NCBI RefSeq assembly: GCF_002387245.1
Contig: NZ_DGLD01000003.1
Location: forward strand, 71,780 to 135,779
Direction: 5' to 3'
Length of the DNA: 64,000 bases
Source: Brevundimonas sp. UBA4553
Lineage (GTDB): Bacteria > Pseudomonadota > Alphaproteobacteria > Caulobacterales > Caulobacteraceae
Each line of letters opens with the position of its first letter. Position 1 is the stretch's first letter. Made by a program: the position numbers and the translations under genes. Shown here one piece after another: positions 20,876 through 31,518 of the stretch. Under the pieces are notes generated by a model. It did not search any database, was not told the DNA's origin, and was given only the letters and a program-made list of their open reading frames with translations.

Positions 20876-21769
20876 TCAGGGCCATTTCACCAGGGGCGGC
20901 ATTGAGCTGAGGATCGACTCTACGTTGCCGCCGGTCTTCAGTCCGAACATGGTGCCGCGGTCGTAGAGCAGGTTGAACTCGACGTAGCGGCCGCGGCGGA
21001 TCAGTTGCTCCTCGCGCTCCTCGGACGTCCAGGCCTCGGTCATGCGACCCGAAACAATGCGGGAATAGACGTCGAGGAAAGCCTTGCCGACATCCTGGGT
21101 GAAGGCGAAGTCCCGTTCCCAGTCGCCGCTGTCGTGGTGGTCGTAGAAGATGCCGCCGGTGCCGCGCGGCTCGTTGCGGTGAGGCAGGAAGAAATACTCG
21201 TCGCACCACTGCTTGTACTTGGCGTGCCAGGTCGGGTCGTAGGCGTCGCAAGAGGCCTTCATCGCCGCGTGGAAGGCCATTGTGTCCGGGTGGTCGTCAC
21301 GGCGGTCCACGTCCAGCACCGGCGTCAGGTCACCGCCGCCGCCGAACCAGGTCTTCGTCGTCGAGATCAGGCGGGTGTTCATGTGCACCGCCGGGACGCG
21401 CGGGCTGACCGGGTGGCAGATCAGGCTGATGCCGGTGGCGTAGAAGCGCGGGTCTTCCTCGGCGCCGGGCACGTTCTTGGCGTAGTCGGCGGGGAAGGTC
21501 CCGTGGACGGTCGAGCAGTGGACGCCGACCTTCTCGAACAGGCGGCCGTGCATCATACCCATGACGCCGCCGCCGCCCTCCTTGCGGTCCCAGGGGGTGC
21601 GTACGAAGCGGCCGGGCTCCCCGGGGAAGAGGTCGGCGGGGGCAGCGTCCTCCAAGGCCTCGAAGCCGGCGTGGATCTGATCACGCAGCGTCTCGAACCA
21701 GACACGGGCGCGCTCGCGGTGCTCGACCATCAAGGTGGGGGTCTCTTGGATCATCAGGGCTTCAACCAT
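20876..21769 (-). CDS. hemF: Oxygen-dependent coproporphyrinogen III oxidase
   Basis: A 297-residue enzyme that decarboxylates coproporphyrinogen III to protoporphyrinogen IX using oxygen, in heme synthesis. Family motifs are clear: GGGVMGMMHGRLFEKVGVH, NTRLISTTKTWFGGGGDLTP, HRNEPRGTGGIFYD and RRGRYVEFNLLYDRGT. Length is normal. The start at 21769 is the first of two close methionines; the other is five codons in. It converges with the kinase gene 12 bases away. Heme demand from the nearby bc1 operon is a functional but not a transcriptional link. Confidence 0.95.
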   Translation of the reverse strand: MVEALMIQETPTLMVEHRERARVWFETLRDQIHAGFEALEDAAPADLFPGEPGRFVRTPWDRKEGGGGVMGMMHGRLFEKVGVHCSTVHGTFPADYAKNVPGAEEDPRFYATGISLICHPVSPRVPAVHMNTRLISTTKTWFGGGGDLTPVLDVDRRDDHPDTMAFHAAMKASCDAYDPTWHAKYKQWCDEYFFLPHRNEPRGTGGIFYDHHDSGDWERDFAFTQDVGKAFLDVYSRIVSGRMTEAWTSEEREEQLIRRGRYVEFNLLYDRGTMFGLKTGGNVESILSSMPPLVKWP

Positions 21770-21906
21770 GACGGACGGCCTTTGTGAACAGGGGGTGCAG
21801 GCTTCATGCGCTTCTGCGGGTTGGCGAGCCTTGATCCAGATCAGACGTGGTTCCCATGCCGCGCCGCCTGTGCCAGCGTGGCCGCACCAAACCTGAGGGG
21901 ACCCCC

Positions 21907-23184
21907 ATGATCCGCACCGCCTTGCTCGCCGCCGCCTCGCTCGCCGTTCTGGCCGGACCCGTCCTGGCCCAAACCCAGGCGGGAAGCGACGCTGCCGGAC
22001 AGGAGCGGGTGATGCAGATCCTGCGGCGAACGCCCCTGATCGACGGGCACAACGACCTGCCCTGGGCCCTGAGGCAGGGCTTTGGAAACGACCCCTATCG
22101 CGTTGATCTGGCGACCAATCTGGCGGCGACGACGCGGCTTCATACCGATATTCCGCGTCTGCGTGCGGGCGGTGTCGGGGCTCAGTTCTGGTCCGTCTAT
22201 GTCCCCGCCAGCCTGGAGCCGGTCGAGGCGGCCAAGGCCACTTTCGAGCAGATCGACACGGTCAAGCGCATCGCCGCCGCTTATCCTTCGGTGTTCGAGA
22301 TCGCCGTCACCGCCGACGACATCGCCCGCATCCACAAGACCGGAAAGATCGCCAGCCTGATCGGCATGGAGGGCGGCTATTCCATCGACGATTCCCTGGG
22401 CCTGCTGCGTGAGTTCTATGATTCCGGCGCGCGGTACATGACGCTGACCCACTCCAAGACCACGACCTGGGCCGACAGCGCCACGGACGCGCCCAAGTGG
22501 ACCGGCCTGTCGCCTTTCGGCGAGCAGGTGGTCAAGGAGATGAACCGCATCGGCATGATGGTGGACCTGAGCCACGTCTCGGAAGAGACCATGTACGACG
22601 CCATCCGCGTTTCGACGGCCCCGGTGATTTTCTCGCACTCGTCGGCGCGCGCGGTGACGGGCCATCCGCGCAATGTGCCCGACTCTGTGCTGCGGATGAT
22701 GCCGGCCAATGGCGGCATCGTCATGGTCACCTTCGTGCCCGGTTTCATCAGCGAGCCTGTGCGCCAGTGGGGCGCCCTGCGCTCCGCCGAGCTTTCGCGG
22801 CTCTCGGCCCTGAACCAAGGCGATCCTGAAGCGGTGAAGACGGGCATGGACGCCTGGACGGCGGCCAACCCGGCGCCCAAGGCCACGCTGGACGACGTAG
22901 TGGCCCACATCCAGCACGTCCGGGACGTGGCGGGCATCGACCATGTAGGTCTGGGCGGCGATTTCGACGGCGTCGACAGCCTGCCCGAGGGTGTCGAGAG
23001 CGTGGAGGCCTATCCGCGCATTCTGGCCGAGCTGATGCGTCGTGGCTGGTCCGAGGCCGATATTCGCAAGATTTCGGGCGAGAACCTGTTGCGGACCATG
23101 CGCGCCGTCGAACGCGCCGCCACGGCCCAGCGCGGCGAACGGCCTAATCTGGCGCAACTGCCGAACGACGGCGCGCCGGAGTAG
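21907..23184 (+). CDS. Secreted membrane dipeptidase (peptidase M19, renal-dipeptidase family)
   Basis: A 425-residue zinc dipeptidase with a signal peptide ending VLAQ, so probably periplasmic. Metal-binding and active-site motifs: LIDGHNDLPWALRQ (HxD), GMEGGYSIDDSLG (bridging Glu), MMVDLSHVSEE, PVIFSHSSARAV and LGGDFDGVDSLPEG. GAGGGG lies before the ATG at 21907. It could hydrolyse dipeptides, including D-containing ones from the cell wall, and these enzymes can also open beta-lactams. It is divergent from hemF; the 137-base gap holds both promoters. Confidence 0.92.
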   Translation: MIRTALLAAASLAVLAGPVLAQTQAGSDAAGQERVMQILRRTPLIDGHNDLPWALRQGFGNDPYRVDLATNLAATTRLHTDIPRLRAGGVGAQFWSVYVPASLEPVEAAKATFEQIDTVKRIAAAYPSVFEIAVTADDIARIHKTGKIASLIGMEGGYSIDDSLGLLREFYDSGARYMTLTHSKTTTWADSATDAPKWTGLSPFGEQVVKEMNRIGMMVDLSHVSEETMYDAIRVSTAPVIFSHSSARAVTGHPRNVPDSVLRMMPANGGIVMVTFVPGFISEPVRQWGALRSAELSRLSALNQGDPEAVKTGMDAWTAANPAPKATLDDVVAHIQHVRDVAGIDHVGLGGDFDGVDSLPEGVESVEAYPRILAELMRRGWSEADIRKISGENLLRTMRAVERAATAQRGERPNLAQLPNDGAPE

Positions 23185-23191
23185 GGCGCGT

Positions 23192-24028
23192 CTAGAAGCT
23201 TGCGCGGATGAAGACGGCCGGACCCTGGAAATCGTAATTCAGATCGCCGGTCCAGGCGTCCTTTTCGATCGTCAGGTCATAGTCGACGAACCGATACATG
23301 ACGCCGAGATCGAAGTGATCGGTCAGGGCGTAGCTGACACCCGCCTGCACATTGGTGACGCCGCCGTCGTAGTCGCCGAGCGACAGCGACATGTAGTCGA
23401 CGCGGCCGTTGATGGTCAGGCGCGGGGTGGGGCTCCATGCGCCGAATAGGCCGACCGTGGGAAGCGGCGCCAGGAAGTCCCGTTGACGCACCGTCTGTGC
23501 GTTCTGGTTCTGGCCCACGCGGGCTTCGCCGGACACGAAGATATCGAAGTCCGTGGCGTGAAGGCCGATGGAGGGGCCGATTTCCAGGGTGTCGTTGCGA
23601 ATGAGGGCGTAGCCGATCGTCAGGCGATAGATGTCCGAACTGAAACCGCTTTCGACGCTGGCGGCGATCGGGAAGGTGACGTCCTCGAACTGGATGTCGC
23701 GCCCGAGAGAGGCGCTGCTGGACCGGTCGAGGCGATAGTAGTCCGCGCCGATGATCACGCGGTCAAATGCGCGAAAGCCCGCGTTGATCGATCCCAGCGT
23801 CTCCTTGTCGTTGAGGCCGAGATCCGACTCGAAATCAATGGCCACGCCGTCCCGCGGCGCGTTCGGCAGGCGGAACTCGCCTTCGCTGTTGACGTCGGCC
23901 CACAGGGCTGCGCCCTCGATCCAGAACCGGTCGTTGAGCGATTGAGCGCGAGCCTCGCCGGTGGCGGTCACCAGACCGGCGGCGAGAAGGGGCGCTGCGA
24001 TGGCGAGTGTCGAAAAACGGCTGTTCAT
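23192..24028 (-). CDS. Outer-membrane beta-barrel protein of unknown function
   Basis: A 278-residue protein with a signal peptide ending ARAQS, alternating hydrophobic/polar strands, repeated aromatic girdles (FWIEGAALWADV, RVIIGADYYRL, HFDLGVMYRFVDYDL) and a C-terminal Phe in AVFIRASF. These point to an outer-membrane barrel of 8-12 strands. The family is not named; it resembles generic outer-membrane beta-barrel proteins. The start at 24028 fits the signal peptide; an ATG four codons upstream at 24040 is also possible, and the ribosome site (GAGAAG) is ambiguous. It converges with the dipeptidase gene. Confidence 0.72.
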   Translation of the reverse strand: MNSRFSTLAIAAPLLAAGLVTATGEARAQSLNDRFWIEGAALWADVNSEGEFRLPNAPRDGVAIDFESDLGLNDKETLGSINAGFRAFDRVIIGADYYRLDRSSSASLGRDIQFEDVTFPIAASVESGFSSDIYRLTIGYALIRNDTLEIGPSIGLHATDFDIFVSGEARVGQNQNAQTVRQRDFLAPLPTVGLFGAWSPTPRLTINGRVDYMSLSLGDYDGGVTNVQAGVSYALTDHFDLGVMYRFVDYDLTIEKDAWTGDLNYDFQGPAVFIRASF

Positions 24029-24087
24029 GAAGACCAGCATCTTCTCAAAGAAGCGCTGCCGCTATCGGGACAACCCTTAGAGACGTC

Positions 24088-24549
24088 TCAGGGTTTGTAT
24101 CCAGAAAACCTGTCGAGCTGGCGCAGGCCTTCCCACAGGGCGATGCCGGCGCTGACCGAGAGATTGAGAGAGCGGGTTTCCGGGCGGATGGGGATGACGA
24201 CGCGGGCGTCGGCGGCGGCATGAACGTAGTCGGGCGCGCCGGCGCTTTCCTTGCCGAAGAGCAGAATATCGTCGGGACGAAATTCGAATTCATTCAAAGG
24301 CGTGGCGCCTCGTGTGGTGAACAGAACCAGGCGGCCTGACCCACGGTCGCGCTGGAAGGCGTCCCAGTCGGCATGGCGCGTCATATGGCTGAGAGGGCCG
24401 TAGTCGAGCGCTGCGCGCTTCATGGCGCGGTCGTCGAAGCGGAACCCGGTAGGCTCGATGACGTGCAATTCGACGCCGAAACAGGCGCTCTGACGGATGC
24501 AGGCGCCCACATTCTGCGGGATGTCAGGTTGAAAAAGGGCGAGACGCAT
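24088..24549 (-). CDS. trmL: tRNA (cytidine(34)-2'-O)-methyltransferase
   Basis: A 153-residue SPOUT-class enzyme that 2'-O-methylates the wobble base of leucine tRNAs. Knot motifs: PDIPQNVGACIRQSACFGV at the N terminus, DDILLFGKESAGAP in the middle, and IPIRPETRSLNLSVSAGIAL at the C terminus. The ATG at 24549 is preferred because GAGGG precedes it and the SPOUT fold begins immediately; an upstream in-frame extension is basic and unconserved. It is divergent from petABC. Confidence 0.92.
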   Translation of the reverse strand: MRLALFQPDIPQNVGACIRQSACFGVELHVIEPTGFRFDDRAMKRAALDYGPLSHMTRHADWDAFQRDRGSGRLVLFTTRGATPLNEFEFRPDDILLFGKESAGAPDYVHAAADARVVIPIRPETRSLNLSVSAGIALWEGLRQLDRFSGYKP

Positions 24550-24605
24550 TCTAAGGCCCTCATACGCGCGGGGCGGGGTCTTGTCGCGGCCTTTATTGCG
24601 ACTGT

Positions 24606-24633
24606 TTCGCAAGTTGTGTCAGCAACTTGCGAA
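24606..24633. promoter_or_regulatory. 11-bp perfect inverted repeat upstream of petABC
   Basis: TTCGCAAGTTG (24606-24616) and CAACTTGCGAA (24623-24633) are exact inverse copies around TGTCAG. No T-run follows, so a terminator is unlikely. It lies 57 bases upstream of trmL and 110 bases before petA, between divergent genes, which suits an operator or a leader hairpin. It does not match FNR/FixK boxes that I know. Confidence 0.5.
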
Positions 24634-24743
24634 GAGGGTGGCAGAATCAGGGCCGCAGGCATCTTCTGCCGTTCCGCAGGGACGATCCATGCCGACGACT
24701 AACCCTTTCCGGGGCGGGCGATCGGGAGTGCAGAGGTGAGAGC

Positions 24744-25298
24744 GTGGCCGAATCGGTCGTGAATGCTGAAGGGCCTGATGGCCAACACGGGGGCGGCGAC
24801 GCCACCCGCCGCGACTTCATCCACATCGCCGCCGGCGCCGCCGCGGTCGGTGCAGGCGTGATGGTGGCCTGGCCGCTGATCAACCAGATGAACCCCGCCG
24901 CCGACACCCTGGCCCTGGCGTCGATCGAATTCGATCTGACCAAGGTTCAGGAAGGTCAGCAGGTCGTCATCAAATGGCAGGGCAAGCCGGTCTTCGTGCG
25001 CTACCGCACGCCGGCCGAGCTTCAGAAGGTTGTCGCCGAAGGCGCTGTCGGCTCGCCGCCGCAGACCGACGTCGAGCGCACCAAGGCCGGCCATGAGAAA
25101 TATCTCGTCGTCATCGGCTCGTGCACCCACCTGGGCTGCGTCCCGACCTTCGGCACGGGCGACTTCGGCGGCTGGTTCTGCCCCTGCCATGGTTCGCACT
25201 ACGACGCCTCGGGCCGTATTCGTAAGGGACCGGCCCCGCTGAACCTGGTGGTGCCGAACTACGAATACATGTCCGACACCCGCGTGAAGATCGGCTGA
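24744..25298 (+). CDS. petA: Ubiquinol-cytochrome c reductase Rieske iron-sulfur subunit
   Basis: A 184-residue Rieske protein of the bc1 complex. It has a Tat-like N terminus (TRRDFIHIAAGAAAVGAG), one membrane helix, and the [2Fe-2S] motifs CTHLGC and CPCHGSHY with two Cys and two His ligands. The GTG at 24744 is chosen because GAGGTGA lies just upstream; in-frame sequence further up to 24627 overlaps the inverted repeat and is not protein-like. It is the first gene of petABC, 17 bases before petB. It oxidises ubiquinol at the periplasmic side. Confidence 0.94.
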   Translation: MAESVVNAEGPDGQHGGGDATRRDFIHIAAGAAAVGAGVMVAWPLINQMNPAADTLALASIEFDLTKVQEGQQVVIKWQGKPVFVRYRTPAELQKVVAEGAVGSPPQTDVERTKAGHEKYLVVIGSCTHLGCVPTFGTGDFGGWFCPCHGSHYDASGRIRKGPAPLNLVVPNYEYMSDTRVKIG

Positions 25299-25315
25299 GG
25301 ACGGACAGAGGACCC

Positions 25316-26611
25316 ATGAGCGATCACGAATCCACCTACGTCCCCAAGACCGCGATCGAGCGGTGGATGGACACGCGCCTGCCGATCATCCGTTTCGGCA
25401 TGGACTACGCAAACCTGCCGACCCCCCGTAACCTGAATTACTGGTGGACCTTCGGCGGCATCCTGGCCCTGTGCCTGATGACGCAGATCATCACCGGCAT
25501 CGTTCTGGCCATGCACTATACGCCGAACACCGCCCTGGCCTTCGCCTCGGTCGAGCGCATCATGCGCGACGTCAACGGCGGCTGGCTGATCCGCTACGTG
25601 CACGCCAACGGCGCCTCGATGTTCTTCATCGCCGTCTACCTGCACATGCTGCGCGGTCTCTACTACGGCTCCTACAAGGCGCCTCGCGAGATGATCTGGA
25701 TTGTCGGCTGCCTGATCTTCTTCCTGATGATCGCCACCGCCTTCCTGGGCTACGTCCTGCCCTGGGGCCAGATGTCCTTCTGGGGCGCTGAGGTCATCAC
25801 CAACCTGATCGGCGCCATTCCGGTCATCGGCGAGCCGATCCTGATCTGGCTGCGCGGCGGCCCGGCCATCGACAACGCCACGCTGAACCGCTTCTTCTCG
25901 CTGCACTACCTGCTGCCGTTCGTCATCGCCGGCTGCGTGGTGCTGCACCTCTGGGCCCTGCACGCCGCCGGTCAGAACAACCCGGTCGGCATCCTGATCC
26001 CGAAGGACCGCCAGAAGAAGGACATGCTGCCCTTCCACCCGTACTTCACGGTCAAGGACGGCTTTGCGATCATCCTCTTCCTGATCCTGTTCTCGGTCTT
26101 CGTCTTCTATCAGCCGAACGCCCTGGGCCACGCCGACAACTACATCCCGGCCAACCCGCTGCAGACCCCGGCCCACATCGTGCCCGAATGGTACATGCTG
26201 CCCTTCTACGCGATCCTGCGCGCCATCCCCGACAAGTTCGGCGGCGTGGTGGCCATGTTCGGCGCCATCGGCGTGCTGTTCGTCCTGCCCTGGCTGGACA
26301 CGTCCAAGGTGCGCTCGATGCGCTACCGCCCGACGATGCGCACCTGCTTCATCATCTTCCTGTTCGTCTGCTTCGGTCTTGGCTGGTGCGGCGGGCAACT
26401 GCCGGACGCCCCGGTCATTCCGGGCATGCCCAGCTTCACGCTGTTCGACGGTCAGCTGAACTCCTACCTGTGGCTGACGCGCTTCCTGACGGCCTACTAC
26501 TTCATCTTCTTCCTGGTGCTCATGCCGTTCCTCGGCCTGCGCGAGAAGCCGCTGCCGGTTCCGGCGACGATTTCCGAGCCGGTCCTGCCCGTCACCGAGC
26601 AGAAGGGCTGA
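25316..26611 (+). CDS. petB: Ubiquinol-cytochrome c reductase cytochrome b subunit
   Basis: A 431-residue cytochrome b with eight predicted membrane helices. The heme-ligand histidines are in helices B and D (ASMFFIAVYLHMLRGLYYG; LHYLLPFVIAGCVVLHLWAL). The Qo-site motif is present as PEWYMLPFYAIL, and GQMSFWGAEVITNL marks helix C and the cd region. The length is typical of alphaproteobacteria. It sits between petA and petC with gaps of 17 and 5 bases, as one operon. Confidence 0.96.
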   Translation: MSDHESTYVPKTAIERWMDTRLPIIRFGMDYANLPTPRNLNYWWTFGGILALCLMTQIITGIVLAMHYTPNTALAFASVERIMRDVNGGWLIRYVHANGASMFFIAVYLHMLRGLYYGSYKAPREMIWIVGCLIFFLMIATAFLGYVLPWGQMSFWGAEVITNLIGAIPVIGEPILIWLRGGPAIDNATLNRFFSLHYLLPFVIAGCVVLHLWALHAAGQNNPVGILIPKDRQKKDMLPFHPYFTVKDGFAIILFLILFSVFVFYQPNALGHADNYIPANPLQTPAHIVPEWYMLPFYAILRAIPDKFGGVVAMFGAIGVLFVLPWLDTSKVRSMRYRPTMRTCFIIFLFVCFGLGWCGGQLPDAPVIPGMPSFTLFDGQLNSYLWLTRFLTAYYFIFFLVLMPFLGLREKPLPVPATISEPVLPVTEQKG

Positions 26612-26616
26612 GCGCG

Positions 26617-27492
26617 ATGATTTCGAACGAGAAGAAAACCGTGTCCTTCCGCAAGATCCTGGTTTCCGTGACGGCCGCTGTCGGCCTGATCGCCATCGCC
26701 GCTCCGGCGATGGCCGCCGGGGGCGCCAAGCACCCGCGCGAGGGCGGCTTCAGCTTCGAGGGGCCGTTCGGCACCTACGACCAGGGCCAGCTGCAGCGCG
26801 GCTACAAGGTCTACAAGGAAGTCTGCGCTTCGTGCCACGGCATGGACCTGATGCATTTCCGCAACCTGGGCGACAAGCACGGGCCGTTCTGGAACCCCAA
26901 GTACCCGAACCCGAACGACAACCCGGTCGTGAAGGCTCTGGCCAAGGAAGCCCAGGTTCCGGACATCGACAGCGAGACCGGTGAAGCGCTGATGCGCGAC
27001 GCCACGACCGCCGACCGGTTCCCGAACCCCTATCCGAACGCCACGGCGGCTGCGGCCGCGAACGGCGGCGCCGCGCCGCCCGACCTGTCGGTCATGGCCA
27101 AGGCCCGCCACGACGGCGCCAACTACATCTACTCGCTGCTGTCGGGCTACGGCACGCCGCCGGTCGGCCTGAAGATGACGTCGGCCCAGCACTACAACCC
27201 CTATATGGCGGGCGATCTGACCCCGTTCTGGGAAGGCGAGGGCCATGTTCCTCCCGGCGGCTTCATCGCCATGCCTGCGCCGCTGCGCGCTGGTCAGGTG
27301 ACCTATGACGACGGCACCGAGGCCACGGTTGACCAGATGGCCAAGGACGTCGCCGCCTTCATCGCCTGGACTTCGGAGCCCAAGGCGACCGAGCGCAAGC
27401 AGATGGGCTTTGGCGTGATCATCTTCCTGCTGCTGTTCGCAGGCCTGACCTACGCCAGCTATCGCCGCATCTGGAAGGGCGTCGCCCACTAA
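26617..27492 (+). CDS. petC: Ubiquinol-cytochrome c reductase cytochrome c1 subunit
   Basis: A 291-residue membrane-anchored c-type cytochrome. It has a signal peptide ending AMAAG, the heme site CASCHGMDLMHFRNL, the region PPVGLKMTSAQHYNPYMAG followed by GGFIAMPAPL, one of whose methionines is likely the axial ligand, and a C-terminal anchor helix (GVIIFLLLFAGLTYASYRRI). It passes electrons from the Rieske protein to cytochrome c. It is the last gene of petABC, followed by a strong terminator. Confidence 0.95.
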   Translation: MISNEKKTVSFRKILVSVTAAVGLIAIAAPAMAAGGAKHPREGGFSFEGPFGTYDQGQLQRGYKVYKEVCASCHGMDLMHFRNLGDKHGPFWNPKYPNPNDNPVVKALAKEAQVPDIDSETGEALMRDATTADRFPNPYPNATAAAAANGGAAPPDLSVMAKARHDGANYIYSLLSGYGTPPVGLKMTSAQHYNPYMAGDLTPFWEGEGHVPPGGFIAMPAPLRAGQVTYDDGTEATVDQMAKDVAAFIAWTSEPKATERKQMGFGVIIFLLLFAGLTYASYRRIWKGVAH

Positions 27493-27522
27493 GGGCTTCA
27501 CCTCCAGACCGGAACGAGATGA

Positions 27523-27550
27523 CCCGCCGGAGCGATCCGGCGGGTTTTTT
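27523..27550 (+). terminator. Intrinsic terminator after petABC
   Basis: A 9-bp G+C-rich perfect stem (CCCGCCGGA at 27523-27531 with TCCGGCGGG at 27536-27544, loop GCGA) is followed directly by six T. Confidence 0.92.
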
Positions 27551-27638
27551 CGTGCCCGGCGTCTTCACAGCCCGCATCGACACCGCCGATTTCGCCCACT
27601 AGGGTCCGGGTCTCTTTTTTGGTTGAGGGGCCTGTTCC

Positions 27639-29279
<1,641 letters not shown>

Positions 29280-29390
29280 ACGGTTTCGTCCGTCTTCGCG
29301 GAACATGACAAAAATGTAAGGGGCGGTCTCGCGAGGGGCCGCCCTATTACTTTGCGCCAAAGCCCCCGTGGGGAGGGCGAGGGAGTTTCC

Positions 29391-31001
29391 ATGCATCGTC
29401 GGTTCATCAGCGGCGTCGCCGCAACCGCTCTTCTGCTCGTCGCCGGTTCGGCGGCAGCCCAGGACTTTTCAGCCCAGCGGCTGTCGGACGAGATCCGCAC
29501 CATCAGCGCCGACGACTTTCAGGGGCGCTATCCCGGCACCGAGGGGGAGAAGAAGACGCTGGATTGGCTGCAGGCCCAGTACGAATCCATGGGTCTGGAG
29601 CCGGGCGGTCCGAACGGTCAGTGGCTGCAGGTCATCGACCTGAAACGCTACACCCCCGTCGCAGACGCCGTCCGTGCCAGTTGGACCGGCGCGGACGGCC
29701 AGGCGCACGTCCTGACGCCCGGAACCGATATCACCCTGCGGGCGGTCAGCAATGACGGCAAGGCGGCCATCGCCAACGCCGGACTGGTCTTCGCGGGGTT
29801 CGGCATCCATGCGCCCGAGCGCGGCTGGGACGACTACGGCGGCCTGGATGTCGCCGGCAAGATCGTCATGGTCGTCAGCGGCGAGCCGGACGGCGACCTG
29901 TTCAACGGGCCCTACGCCACCAACTACCAGTCCGGCGCCTACAAGGCGGACGAGGCCAAGCGTCGCGGCGCGATCGGGATCATTACGGTGAGCAAGGCCG
30001 GCGCGAGCGACCCCGCCTGGGGGCGAGCGGCGCAGGGCAACGCCCGCACGCGCACCCTGACGCCGGGTGCGGCAGACCTGGAGTTTTCCGGCGCGATCAA
30101 CGCGGATACGGCCAAGGCCCTGGGTCTGGACATGGCCGAGCTGACGCCGCGCCTGGGTACGGGCGACTTCCGCGCCTTCGCGGTCCAGGGGGCGACCCTG
30201 TCGATTGACCTCACCGAGACCATCGACACCCTGCGCACGCACAACCTGCTGGCCCGTATCACGGGGACCAAGCGGCCGAATGAGACCATCGTCTATTCCG
30301 CACACTGGGATCATGTCGGCGTCAACGACCACGCCGCCGGCGACGACAAGATCTTCAACGGGGCCTGGGACAACGCCTCCGGCACCGTCGGCGTGGTGGA
30401 GATGGCCCGCCAACTGAAGGCCGCTCCAGCGCCCGACCGCACCATCGTCTTCGCCCACATGGCGGCTGAGGAGATGGGCCTGCTGGGCGCCTACGCCTAT
30501 GCCGCCGATCCGGTCTATCCGCTGGAGACGACGGTGGCCGACATCAATATCGACATGCTGCCGCTGTCGGGTCCGACGCGCGACGTGCCGATCTTCGGCA
30601 AGGGTCAGAACAGCCTGGAGGACGACCTTCAGGCTCTGGCCGAGAAGGAAGGCCGTTACGTCTCTGACGACGGCCAGCCGGAGCAGGGCTTCTACTACCG
30701 GTCCGACCACTTCCCCTTCGCCCGCGCCGGCGTACCGGCCCTGATGCCCTGGCACGGCGTGGACTGGGTCGATGGGGGCAAGGAGGCCGGTCTGGCGGCC
30801 TGGAAGGCCAAGTTCGGCGCGGACTATCACAAGCCGTCCGACGAATGGTCGGCGGACTGGGATCTGCGTTCGGCGGTCGAGAACCTGACCCTGCTGTATC
30901 GCCTGGGCCTGCAACTGGCCAACAGCGAGGAATGGCCGACCTGGAAGCCGACCTCCGAGTTCGGTCAGGTTCGCGCGGCCAGCGACGCGGCGCGTCGGTA
31001 G
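29391..31001 (+). CDS. Secreted M28-family zinc aminopeptidase, copy 2
   Basis: A 536-residue paralogue of the preceding gene with the same layout: signal peptide ending AAAQ, PA-like insert (GLVFAGFGIHAPERGWDDYG), then the M28 core with AHWDHVG, WDNASG, AAEEMGLLG, NIDMLPL and RSDHFPFARAG. All metal ligands are present. GAGGGAG precedes the ATG at 29391. An ancestral tandem duplication is inferred from shared domain order and the matching C-terminal pattern (DWDLRSAVENL here, TWDYRGMIQDLE in copy 1). Substrate preference may differ. Confidence 0.9.
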   Translation: MHRRFISGVAATALLLVAGSAAAQDFSAQRLSDEIRTISADDFQGRYPGTEGEKKTLDWLQAQYESMGLEPGGPNGQWLQVIDLKRYTPVADAVRASWTGADGQAHVLTPGTDITLRAVSNDGKAAIANAGLVFAGFGIHAPERGWDDYGGLDVAGKIVMVVSGEPDGDLFNGPYATNYQSGAYKADEAKRRGAIGIITVSKAGASDPAWGRAAQGNARTRTLTPGAADLEFSGAINADTAKALGLDMAELTPRLGTGDFRAFAVQGATLSIDLTETIDTLRTHNLLARITGTKRPNETIVYSAHWDHVGVNDHAAGDDKIFNGAWDNASGTVGVVEMARQLKAAPAPDRTIVFAHMAAEEMGLLGAYAYAADPVYPLETTVADINIDMLPLSGPTRDVPIFGKGQNSLEDDLQALAEKEGRYVSDDGQPEQGFYYRSDHFPFARAGVPALMPWHGVDWVDGGKEAGLAAWKAKFGADYHKPSDEWSADWDLRSAVENLTLLYRLGLQLANSEEWPTWKPTSEFGQVRAASDAARR

Positions 31002-31023
31002 GGGCTGAACCGCTGCGAGCCCG

Positions 31024-31063
31024 CGGCGTTTGTCAGGGATGCGCCATCTCCTGACAAACGCCG
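31024..31063 (+). promoter_or_regulatory. Long hairpin covering a start codon
   Basis: A 14-base arm at 31024-31037 pairs perfectly with 31050-31063, and GATG (31038-31041) pairs with CATC (31045-31048), giving an 18-bp stem with a single bulged T and a CGC loop. The start codon of the downstream lipoprotein (31039-31041) sits at the hairpin tip. It could block translation initiation or act as a terminator for the upstream peptidase gene, but no T-run follows. Confidence 0.65.
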
Positions 31064-31515
31064 TGGCGGCGTCCGTATGTCTGCTCGCCGCCTGTGATCG
31101 GAACGGCGGCGTCAATCCGCCCACTGAACCGGCGCGCCCGATCGAAGGGCCGGCGGCGGCGGCGGCCCCCGCCGAGCGTCCTCCGGGCGCTGAATCCATG
31201 CTGCCGGGCGCGGGGCCGGTCAACTTCGTCGGGCGTTGGGCGGCCGAGGCGGATTGGTGCTTCAACCCGCGCGGCGACCGCGTGCCCATCGAAATCACCA
31301 CCACCGAGTTCCGCGGCTACGAAAACCGCTGCGACATCCAACGCATCACCCAGATCAGCACAGGCTACGAACTGGCGCTGAAATGCGATTCCGAGGGTGA
31401 GTCGCGCTATGAGCGACTCCGTCTTGCGGCGACCAGGCAGACGCTGATCATCACCCGAATGGATCAGGCCGATCGTCCCGTCCGCCTGATCCGCTGCACC
31501 ACCTTGGCCGGCTGA
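31039..31515 (+). CDS. Small predicted lipoprotein, unknown function
   Basis: A 158-residue protein with a lipoprotein-type signal (VCLLAAC, lipidated Cys about residue 19), a Pro/Ala-rich linker and a C-terminal domain of about 95 residues. The domain starts FVGRWAAEADWCFNPRGDRV and holds four cysteines, a pattern seen in small secreted proteins that measure or bind something, but I cannot name a family. Translation start is uncertain: the ATG at 31039 is inside a long hairpin, with AGGG only one base upstream; TTG at 31030 or GTG at 31063 are alternatives. It converges with metY, three bases away. Confidence 0.65.
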   Translation: MRHLLTNAVAASVCLLAACDRNGGVNPPTEPARPIEGPAAAAAPAERPPGAESMLPGAGPVNFVGRWAAEADWCFNPRGDRVPIEITTTEFRGYENRCDIQRITQISTGYELALKCDSEGESRYERLRLAATRQTLIITRMDQADRPVRLIRCTTLAG

Positions 31516-31518
31516 CGG

